Position numbers and translations under genes: made by a program. The notes under the pieces were generated by a model. The model was not told the origin of the DNA, did not search any database, and saw only the letters and a list, made by a program, of their open reading frames with translations. From Cyanophora paradoxa (lineage: Eukaryota > Glaucocystophyceae > Cyanophorales > Cyanophoraceae), in assembly GCA_004431415.1 (NCBI GenBank), contig QPMI01000083.1, forward strand, positions 1-64,000: DNA of 64,000 bases, read 5' to 3'. Within the stretch, counting starts at the first letter, position 1; the number at the start of each line of letters is the position of its first letter. Below are positions 35,832-45,500 of the stretch, one piece after another.

Positions 35832-36161
35832 GCGGATGGGGGCCGCTCTCATGATCACGAGCTTTGCTGCCTGCTGTCCTTGACCTGTACTCAAAGGGCT
35901 CTCTGCCTTGTCTAGATCTTTCAAGTCGTTTTGTGTGCCGTGCTCTCTGGATTGGAGCGACGCGGGAAGCAGCTGCAGGGCTCCCGCAGTGAGCCGGCGG
36001 GCTTGACATCCGGCCGCTGGAGCTTCGAATTCATATCTAGATCTAGAGCTGTACGTTCCGAAGTTTCGCGTTCATCCGGGGGAACGGTCGCAGAGAAAAG
36101 CTGTACGCCCCTGACGCGCAACCCGGCGGCAACCGAGTCGCGCAGCGGCGGTTAGGTTAGG
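35832..36161. other. Intergenic spacer
   Basis: 330 bp between two plus-strand genes, with TCTAGATCT-type palindromes (35910, 36034). No coding exon is clear, though an upstream exon for the HAD gene could end at GTTAG near 36157. Confidence 0.35.
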
Positions 36162-39100
36162 ATGGTAGCGAGCGCGTTCAGCTGCGCACCGGCGCTTCCC
36201 GGGCGGCGATCGGCGTCCTGGCGCGGCGCGGCGCCCCTGGCGTCATCTAGCTCGCGCGCGCCGGTACCGGTCCGAGTCGCGGGTGAGCCCCCGCCGCAGC
36301 GACACGCGCCCGCACGAGAGCGCGATCTACCTACGATCCTGCGCGAGGGACGGCGTTCCGACGCAAGACCCGCCCGCGCAGGCCCCGCCTCCCGTCAGAA
36401 GGAGCTCGCCCATGCACATGAGCGCCACGGCCACGGCCACGCCGTCTTCGAGTGCAAGCAGAAGCTTAAGGCGCCCGGCGACGAGAAGAACAAGAAGAAG
36501 GCGCTCCTTCTCGACTGCGGCCCCGCCTCCCGTCAGAAGGAGCTCGCCCATGCACATGAGCGCCACGGCCATGGCCACGCCGTCTTCGAGTGCAAGCAGA
36601 AGCTTAAGGCGCCCGGCGACGAGAAGAACAAGAAGAAGGCGCTCCTTCTCGACTGCGGCCCCGCCTCCCGTCAGAAGGAGCTCGCCCATGCACATGAGCG
36701 CCACGGCCATGGCCACGCCGTCTTCGAGTGCAAGCAGAAGCTTAAGGCGCCCGGCGACGAGAAGAACAAGAAGAAGGCGCTCCTTCTCGACTGCGGCCCC
36801 GCCTCCCGTCAGAAGGAGCTCGCCCATGCACATGAGCGCCACGGCCATGGCCACGCCGTCTTCGAGTGCAAGCAGAAGCTTAAGGCGCCCGGCGACGAGA
36901 AGAACAAGAAGAAGGCGCTCCTTCTCGACTGCGGCCCCGCCTCCCGTCAGAAGGAGCTCGCCCATGCACATGAGCGCCACGGCCATGGCCACGCCGTCTT
37001 CGAGTGCAAGCAGAAGCTTAAGGCGCCCGGCGACGAGAAGAACAAGAAGAAGGCGCTCCTTCTCGACTGCGGCGCGCGCCGTTCTCTCTCTCTCTCTCTC
37101 TCTTCGCTCTCTCTTCCTAAAGCTGCTGCTCTCTCTTCTCTCTTCGAAGTAGCCTAAGGTGGCTTAGGTGTGGCGGTAGAGTTAAGACTCTGCCCTGTCG
37201 GGCAAGACTTGCTTGCACTGGGTGTCCTCTATCAACTCTAACCGTCCCGGGCGCTCCGACCACTCCTGCGCCTAAAGCCTCCTCCTTTCTCAGACGGGGT
37301 CATCGCGGACACGGAGCCGGACGGGCACCGCGTCTCCTTCAACCGCGCCTTCAAGGCCTTCGGCATCGACACGGAGTTCGACAGGGCGCTCCACGACCGC
37401 CTCGTGCGTCTGTGATGCCGAAGCGAAGCTCGCGCATCTGAGCTGGAGCCGCGCGCCCGCGGCCCGGCCGCCTCGTCACTCTAGCTTAAACTTCGATTTC
37501 GGACCGGGCCGCGAAGTCTTTGAAGCTTAAGTGAAACCAAGCGCGCGCCCGCGGCCCCGGGCCCGGCCTTCAGCTTCAAATCTTAGCCCTGGATAGCCGC
37601 GCGCCGGCGCGCGCGCCGTGACCGCTGAGAATGGGCGCCGCGGCCGCTCCGTGGCGCAGGTCAAGGTCGGCGGCGGGAAGGAGCTCATGAGCAAACACTT
37701 TGACGAGGTAAAGGCAGCCGCCGCCAAAGCCGCAAACGTCTAAGTTTAAACCCGTCTATAATAATAGCCTTACAGTAAACGGCAGCCGCCGCCGACGCCG
37801 CCCCGCGATCTCAGACCGCGCGCGCGCCTCGGCGGCGCCCTCATTCCTGACCGTCGAGTCAGATCGGCTGGCCCAAGGAGCAGCTGAAGGAGCAGTGCGA
37901 TACCGATACCCCGGCCGCGCTCCCGTTCTCCGCCCGCGCTGAATCTATCACTCATTGCGAACCTCAGCGGCGGCGACAAGAAGAAGCTCATCGCCGAGCT
38001 CCACAAGGCCCGTACCCCCTGAGAAGTCCCGTACCCCTCCCTGAGATTGCGTACCCCGCCGCAGGTCAAGACGGAGTTCTTCATGGACCTGGTGAACAAG
38101 GGGGAGATCCCCGGCCGGGAGGGGTACGTCGAATCTTTCCTAGGAGAGGGGGTACTGCCCTATCTTGAAGTATCTCACCCCCGGCTGCGCAGCATCACGC
38201 GGATCGTGGACGAGGCGATCGCGGCGGGGTACAGGATCGCGGTCTGCTCCACGGGCCACGTGGAGGCGGTATCCGGGATCATGAAGCACGTGAGCGCGTG
38301 CCCAGGGGGGGTACCGCGCGCTCGAGCCACAGACCCCTTCTGATTCGGAGCGCGAAAAACAAGGTCTTCGGCGAGAAGCGGCTCGAGAGCTTCGACGGCC
38401 TCTTCGCGGGTGCGGTACCCCCCTTCTCCCGACCCGGACCCCTCGAGCTCACCCTACTGTACCCCCATCCCCACTCCCCCCTCCCTCGCAGGCGATATGG
38501 TCCCGAAGAAGAAGGTGCACCCCTTACCCCCTGCCCGAGCGACGCGTACCCCTGCCGCATTTTGCACTAACGCGTACCCCCATCGCAGCCGGACCCGGCC
38601 ATCTACACGCTGGCCTCCAAGCGCCTCGACGTACCCCCCGAGAGGTGCGTCGTCCCCCCCCCCCCCCCCCCCCGGCCTGGCCAGCCCCGCCCCCCCGCCC
38701 CGCCCCGCCGCCCGCCTGCCACTCATGAGGCCTTTCTACCGAAGCTGCAGCTGCGCCAAACGCATCAAGCTTAAGAAACCGAGTCCAAAGTTTTATAGCG
38801 CTGTAAATATTTAAAGCTGAACCGAGAGCTAGCTCTCTGAGAGCTAGTGTGCTTCAAGCTTCTGAACTTGTTCACTTCGAATCTGACTCAGTGAGTTCGC
38901 ATCCACAGGTGCGTGGTGATCGAGGACAGCCGCATTGGCCTCCTGGCGGCCAAGGCCGCCGGCATGCCCTGTCTCATCACGGTCCGGCCCGACCCCGACC
39001 CTGCCCCACCCCACCCGAGCCCGTTCGATCGGGCCGCCGAGTCGCCGAGTCGGGCCGGCGATGCTGAAATGCCGGTACCCCTTCCCCCGCAGCGGTCGGG

Positions 39101-39303
39101 GTACACGCAGGAGGAGGACTTCCACGAGGCCGACCTCGTCGTCTTCAACCTCGACGTACCCCCCCAACTCTCCCCCCCCCCCCCCCCCCCCCCCCTCCTC
39201 CTCGAAACCGATGCCCCGGCATGCGCAGGACGGGAACGTGGGCCTGGATACGCTGGAGAGGCTTATCAAGCGGGCTGTCCACGGGCGGGGCGCGCAGGCG
39301 TAG
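36162..39303 (+). CDS. CbbY-like HAD-superfamily phosphatase with amplified exon
   Basis: Exon 1 (36162-36282) gives an Ala/Ser/Arg-rich N-terminus (MVASAFSCAPALPGRRSASW) that looks like a plastid-targeting sequence. Exon 2 begins at 36382 and is a five-copy array ending at 37071 with a GC donor. It carries KKKALLLDC, and exon 3 (37294-37403) adds DGVIADTEPDGHRVSFNRAF, restoring HAD motif I (DxDGV) across the splice. Later exons: VKVGGGKELMSKHFDE (37660-37707), LIAELHKA, FFMDLVNKGEIPGRE, RIVDEAIAAGYRIAVCSTGH (motif II Ser/Thr, about 38190-38288), GLFAGDMVPKKK with PDPAIYTLASKRLDVPPER (motif III Lys, to about 38644), CVVIEDSRIGLLAAKAAGMP (motif IV, about 38909-38980) and DEHEADLVVF-type text, ending in TAG 39301-39303. 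CbbY relatives dephosphorylate sugar phosphates such as xylulose 1,5-bisphosphate; that substrate is inferred. Confidence 0.8.
36382..37071 (+). repeat. Five tandem 138-bp copies of one whole exon
   Basis: Copies at 36382, 36520, 36658, 36796 and 36934. Each is 138 bp (46 codons), begins GCCCCGCCTCCCGTCAGAAG and ends CTCGACTGCG. Copies 2-5 are identical; copy 1 has GGCCACGGCC where the others have GGCCATGGCC. The acceptor before copy 1 and the donor after copy 5 fall exactly on copy edges, and the frame stays open through all five. Confidence 0.95.
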
Positions 39304-40183
39304 AATTATTATAGCGGCTGCAGGCCAAGGCCTCGCGATCGTGCTATCAAATCAGATCAAAATCTTGTTGCTCGCGCCCAAGAGGCACTTCGGAAACTGC
39401 AGTGCAGAGGGGGCGGCCGCGGGGCCGCCGCCGGCCCGCCGGGCGTGCACGTGCACGTGCCACGGTGGGCCGGGTCCGGTCGCGATTGCCATCAGTGGCG
39501 CCGCCTGCAGCTGCCGCCTGCGGCGCCGGCCGTTCGCGACCCGGGCCACGTGCACAGTGACCATACGGCGGGCGTCGGCGGCGTCCGAGGGTCCACAGTG
39601 AGGGGCCACGTGCACTGATCATCATGGCATGATCATGAGGACACAGCGCTAGCGCTAGCCCACCCCCCACCCCCGACTAGGCCGCATATGCATGCGCGAT
39701 ATGCGCAGGCTGGCGCCGCCCGGCGGCGCGGCGGCGCCGGCAGGCCCGGGCCGCGGCCGCGACGGCGGCGCGACGCTCAGCGGCTAGGCACGCCGGGCCG
39801 TCGCCGGCGTGACGTCGCTACCGGTAAGCCTCGGTAGGCGGTAGCCCTGGAGGGCCAGTACTAGTGCCGGCCCAGTGGAGGCTGGCGCTGCGCTAGCCTG
39901 CATGCGGTGCCATCATGGCATGCGCAGCCTGCGCGCGAATGCGCATGCAATTTCCCATTCACATGAGATCTTTCCCGTACCCGTCCAGAGTAGTTGGCGA
40001 TTCGGTGTCCGGCTCAGGTGCCGGCCTGGCCAGGCTAGCCTTCCTACAGGGCCTAGAGAAGCGAGAGTGCAGGTGGTGCAGCTGCCATCGAGCTCTTCTA
40101 GCCTGGGATACTCGTGCGAGAAGCAGTCGACTCGGGTCGAGTACTAGTCGGAGTAGGTCCAGCCGGCGCCCGCGGCGTGCGCA
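39304..40183. other. Intergenic, GC-rich with many palindromes
   Basis: 880 bp holding GTGCACGTGCACGTG (39446), GCGCTAGCGCTAGC (39645), CATATGCATGCGC (39684) and a near-palindromic CGGCGGCGCGGCGGCGCCGG block. No exon chain recognised; an unusually high density of CpG and of 6-cutter-like palindromes. Confidence 0.4.
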
Positions 40184-41883
40184 ATGATGGCGAGCCCTCT
40201 CTTCGCGAACCTGGCCATCTACGAAGGAGTCGGGCTCGGCTGCTTCAACTGCTATGTTCGTTTGCCTGATCCCCGATCCCCCGCCCTTATCCATGCAACC
40301 TGCACCGTTAGCCATTCCGATCCTGGGAACCATTCCTACTGGGTTAAAAGCTTCCTTCTTGCGTTGTTGCCTCCGCTGATTGTTTCCCGCTTGACGCCGT
40401 CGCAGCTGCTTGTGTCATGCGGCGGAACCGCGGGCCCCGCAGCTGAGAAGAAGTGCAGCCCGAAATCGACGCGCGGATCGCCCCCGAACGACCGCCTGAT
40501 GCACGTATTCGATGCCGGTGCGCGCTCTGCCCAGCGCACTCTTCGTTCCCGCGGTCGCGGCCGACGCCCGCGCTCGCTTCTTCCCTCAGACATGTCATTC
40601 CCGCTCGACTCATCCTCGAGCGCGAGCCGACGGTCTCGCGATCGTACCCAGTCCAAGCGCCGGGAACGCCCCGCCTCGGGGGTCCCGCCCGCGCAGGAAA
40701 CCGAATTCTCGATCGCCGTCGTGCGTGGATGCGGCGCCCGCCCGCCCGCCGCTCGTCTTCCGCCGTGCGCGCGCAAACGCGCGGCAATCGCAGATCAGTC
40801 CCGTGGGAGACGAGGTTCTGGGCCGCGTCCGCATCGATTTCCGGAACCTGTTGCAGGTGGCTTCGGACCGGGGCGACACCACGCGGGATTTCTGGGTGCC
40901 GATCGAGCGCCACACCCGGGTACGCCATTGTTTCCTCTCTGGGCCGCGCTCCCGGGTCCCGCCCTGATCCGCGCCTCTGTACCCCGCAGGGCTTCTCGGG
41001 CGCCCTCCACTGCGGGGTATCCATCGCGCCGCGCGCCGAACGCGTACCCCGCGACGTGAGCGCCCCCTCCTCTTGTTCTGCGTACCCGTCGCGCTGATTC
41101 GCGCCCCTCCGATTAGACTTCGCCCCAGCCAGGCTTCGGAAACGCGGCGGGGTGGATCGAGGTACCCGTACCCCCATGCCTCCCCAAATCGCCCGTACCT
41201 CCATGGAATCGATCCGACCTCGGATCGGGTCTCAGGTCTGCCCGAAGATGCCGCAGACGAACCCGACCCCCCGCGGAGGGGGTACAGGTACCGGAACGAC
41301 CGCTCAGGAGGCCGTTGCCTTCGCTCGAACCGTCGCCGCCCGACTCGCAGAGGAGGAACGGTCCTCCGGGGTTTGCGTACCCCTTTTCGCTCACCCCCGC
41401 CCCCCCTCCCAGTCCTAATCCTTGAGGGGGCCAGACCTCTGTCCACCAAGAGCCGGGACCGCTCCCGGAGTCGGCGTACCCCCCCTTTCCGCGACGATCG
41501 GGGCCCGGGGGTGCGTCCAACAAGATCACTCCGACGAGCTCGGCGCCCGGTACCCCCTACAAGCGGCCCGCCTCGCCAAACCGCACCGGTACCCCCGGGG
41601 CCCCGGCCGCGCCCCGCTTCTCGGGCCTTCCAAGCTGGGACGAGCCCCCCGCGTTCGAGCGGGGGTACCCCCCGCGCTCCCCTTCGTACGAGGCGAGCGG
41701 CGCACCCTGCGTCTCGTTGTTCTCGGCTTACATACATTTTCTGCGCAGGTGTACGACTCGAAGCGGCTGATAATGGCGGGCGGGGATTCGAGCCCGGGCC
41801 CGAAAGCCTTGGCCACGCGGCCCGGGGCCGCCCCCGCCTGCTTCTCATGCTGGGGCGCCCTGCCCGGCCTCCGGCAGGACTGA
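40184..41883 (+). CDS. C2-domain-like protein (paralogue B)
   Basis: Two adjacent ATGs at 40184 and 40187; the exon reads ASPLFANLAIYEGVGLGCFN followed by CYVR. Exon 2 (about 40405-40521) gives LLVSCGGTAGPAAEKKCSPK. Then DMSFPLDSSSSASRRSR, EFSIAVV, VGDEVLGRVRIDFRNLL with TTRDFWVPIE (about 40797-40918), and GFSGALHCGVSIAPRAERVP. The exon order and motifs match paralogue A at 23787-25534, including the C-terminal CFSCWGA near 41838 (paralogue A: CFTCFGAS). Middle and C-terminal parts are Pro/Arg-rich and poorly conserved. Stop TGA 41881-41883. Probably a membrane-associating C2 protein, with the twin Cys as a possible lipid site; both points are inference. Confidence 0.6.
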
Positions 41884-42537
41884 GCTCGCTGGTTGAGCTT
41901 CGAGGCCGGAGACCGAGCGGGGGGCCGGGGGCAGCCACGGCTAGCCGAGGCCCAGCTGGGCTTTCAGTCAGCATCGATTCTTAGAGCGCGAACGTCCCTA
42001 TGCCTTGATCTAAGTGACCGAATCCCTATGCCTTTTACGGTGCCATGATGCATACTCGCATATATCGATGTTTTCCATTTGTCTCCTCGTTTCATCAGGT
42101 CGTGATTCAAAGGCATCAATATTGATATTAATATTTCAAGTTTATACATACGCATGTGCACGTGTGCCTACAGCTGCAGCTGCACGTGCACGCTGGTTCA
42201 CGCCGTGACGTGCGCATTCATCCGAATTCGTGCATGCGCATGCACAGCGCCGCGCGCGGCCGGGCGCCGGCGCCGCCGGGGGCCCTGGCGCCGGCCGCGG
42301 GCCCCGCTCCCACGTGCACGCGGGCCTGGCACACGCGCGCGTATACGTAAGAGCAGCATGCGAGGCACTACGCGACGCGCGCTGGCTATAGCTAGCCGGG
42401 GGCCCGCCGCCCTTGGGCCTTGGCACCGTGGGGGTACGCGCTTCGACAGCCAAGCGACCACAAATCCAGACGAGCCTCGGAGCCGGCGATCAGCGATCGG
42501 CCGGCATCAGCGAGGCGGCGGTATCTCTTAGGTAGCA
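41884..42537. other. Intergenic spacer
   Basis: AT-rich in 42000-42160 with ATATTGATATTAATATT, followed by TGCACGTGCACGCTGG-type palindromes (42178) and GC-rich palindromic sequence around 42250-42300. No exon seen. Confidence 0.4.
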
Positions 42538-45500
42538 ATGACAGTGCCCGCGAAGCCCGCCAGGCCCGGCCTCCGCTCCCGTGACGGGGGAACCGCCGTG
42601 CCACTCAAAGCGCTGCTCGTCACTGCCGTCATCGATGGCTACTGCTGTGAGACCACACGTACGTGCCTTTCCGGATTCTCCGAGGAAGACGCGCCTCCTT
42701 GCAGCAGCTGCTGACTTGTAACCGCTTGCGCGGTTGAACCATTGGCGGGCAGTTCGCCACACTTTCAAGCACGAGGGCCTCTTGCCCGTGGAGGTCGTGT
42801 ACGGCTTTCAAGTGCCCGAGTACGCGTCCGTGTCGGGCTTCGAGGCCCGCATCGGCCCCGCGGAGATCGCGGGGAAAGTCGGCGATGCGCACCACGGGCC
42901 CGACGCGGGCGCCTCGGCGGGGGCGCCGCACGCGGCGGCGGGCGCGTTGCATATGGGAACGACGGAGAGCGACTGCTCCGACGGGTTCCTGACGCTGGAC
43001 TCGGGCCGCCTGACCCTCGCGCCGAACGCCGAGGCGACCTTCACCGTCTCCATCGTCCACGAGCTGCCGCCGGCCGGCGACGGCGCGGCGCGCTTCGCGC
43101 TCCCTTCCGCGGCGCTCCTGCCGGACGAGGATCTCGAGGTGCGCGCCGGCGCGGCGCCCGCCGCGGCGCGTTCGGAGCCGCGGGGGCGCGGCCCGAATCC
43201 GATCCGCGCAGGACGCGCCGGTGGACGTGTCCGTCGACCTCTCGTTCTCCGCGCCGCTTCCGCTCTCGATCGGCGCCGTGCGCTCTCCGACGCACGCCTC
43301 CCAGCTCGGTGCGCCGGGGCCGCCCACCGACGCCGCCCGCCCGCCCGGTCCGCCGCCTCCTGACCGCGCGCCGCGCAGCCGTGATCAGGGAGGGTGACAT
43401 CACGCGCGTCACGATCGGCCCTGTGGTGCGAGCTGGCGGACGCGCCGGTCGCGCTTTGGGCCGCTGAGGCGGCGCGATGCGCGCGCGCGGGCGGCAGGCG
43501 CTGAAGCGCTGCGGGGGGGCGCTGGCGGTGGAGGCGCCGATGGACGGCCCGGCGGCGTTCCTCTGGTCGGACGCGGTGGACGGGAAGGGGCCGGCGGCGC
43601 TGGCGCTGAGCGCGGCGCCCTCGTGGCCGGCCATGGACCCCGTCGAGCTCGAGATCTTCTTCGCCCTCGACCGCGCCCTCGGCAAGCAAAGGCGCGCCCG
43701 CCCCGCCCCGCCCCCCCGCCCGCCCGGCCGCAGGCCAGCGCTGGCCATAGATAGCTCTGACGCCCCCGTCCCGCAGGCTGGAGCAGGCCAAGAGCGCCGT
43801 GCGGACCGCCGTGCGCTCGCTCCCCCACGGCGCCCACTTCGACATCCTCGGTACGCGTACCCCTTAACCATCCCCCCCGCCTTTCCCTCTCCTCTGAACC
43901 GGCCGCAGCCTTCGGGAGCGACGTCGAGCGGCTCTGCCCCGCGTCAGGCAAGCCGCAGGCCTTTTCGGAGAAGGGCATCACCCACGTGCTTTCTTTCCTT
44001 CTTTCTCTAACATCCTTAACACATTCTTCATTAAAATCTTATTAGGCCGACAAGTTTCTGGAGCAAGTGGCCCCGGCGATCAATCTGGCGGCGGGGGCCG
44101 ACCTGCTGGGCGGGCTGACGGCCGCCCTGGACTGCGCGGGGGCGCCGGGCCGCGCCAAGTGAGCCGCTTTCCCGTTCTGAGCTGAGCGCTTCGGATCTGA
44201 GCTGAGCCGCGGGAGAACTGCGCGCTCTTAGCTTCGTAGTCCGAACTTAGCTTCTCCGCCCGGCTGACCCTTAGCCTCTCCGCCCTCTCTCTCTCTCTCG
44301 CTTCTGAGCCGAGCCCGCCCGCCCACAGGCAGCGGCAGGTGATTCTCGTGACCGCCGGCCGGGTGCCCCCCCCCCCCCCTTTGAATCTCATCTGATCTGA
44401 TCTGACTCCGCCCGGCCCGCCCGCAGTTCGAGGGCTCCGAGGCGGCCTTCGACCTCGCTCACGGCCGCGTCGGCGTGGTGCGCCCCGGATCAAATCAATC
44501 AAACAGATAGATAAACGGTCAAAATGTTAGACAGTTGGATCCGGACAGCTAAATCTAGAACAGCCAAATCTAGACAACAGTTTAATCTACCGATAGATGA
44601 AATCCAATAAAGCTTCTGCGCGCGCCTTTAGATTAGTAACTGCCCTCGCCCCTAAGCCCACTCGAAAGATTCCTCGAGTCACATACCTATGAAGCCTAAT
44701 ATATGAACCCTCAATGTTTCATGCAACAGCCCCTCCGCGCGACTTCAGACTGCTGACCGCCCCCTTCTCCTCCCCAGGCGCGGGTCTTCGTCGTTGGGAC
44801 GTGCGAGCCGCTCGCGGCGGCCCTCGCCCGCGCCGGCGCCGGCTTCCCCGAGTTCGTACCCGGTCCGCGCCCCCCCCCCCCCCTCTTCCTCCCCCCCCGC
44901 CCCCTCTTCTCAGGCGGCGCGGGGCAGAGGCGGCGCGGCTGGAGGGGCACGTGCTGCGGCAGCTGCGGCGCTGCGTGGCCCCGGGCCTCGGCCGCCTCGC
45001 CGCCGACTGGGGCTTGCCCCGCACCCTCCAGGCCCGCCCCCGGCCCCTCGCCACGCGTACCCCCTTCCGAGCTCACCGATCCCCCCCCCACCCCACCTGC
45101 TTTTTTTAACAGGCCCCCCGGGAGCTCCCCCCCTTCCTTTTCGTCGGGGACCGCCTCACTGTGTACGCCTTCGGATCGGTCCGCCTTATCCTCTACCCCC
45201 CTCCCCAAAAATAGAAATCCCGTACCCCTTTCCTCGCGAACTTCGTTCGCAGGAAACGGGCCACGAGCTGCCGGAGGGCGCCTCCCTCTCCGGCCGCTTC
45301 GCCGGCGCCGCGGCGCCGCTGACCTTCGGGGCCCCGGTTCGAATCCGCCCGGATTCCCTTTCCCGACCCCCGCTCGATTTTCTTCTTCTTCAGCTCTGGA
45401 GCTGTCCTAACATAAGCTCAAGCTTTATTTTTAACTTAGCTCCTACCTGGAAGCTGGCGGCCGACCTTAGCCTCTAGCCTTTGATCCTTTAGATTCTAAC

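Noticed and set aside
36283-37152. Alternative frames through the five-copy array (plus frame 2 and the minus strand)
   Set aside because: Their translations do not join HAD exon 3; only the frame giving KALLLDC restores motif I across the splice.
41780-41830. Another introner copy at GGGGATTCGAGCCCGGGCC
   Set aside because: It lies in sequence that reads through as the C2 paralogue tail and lacks paired splice sites.
40610-41974. 454-codon minus-strand open frame
   Set aside because: Antisense to the C2 paralogue; no domain; explained by high GC lowering stop frequency.
10261-45360. tRNA genes, because of GGTTCGAATCC matches
   Set aside because: No A-box, acceptor stem or anticodon arm at the right distance; the matches sit inside spliced introns.
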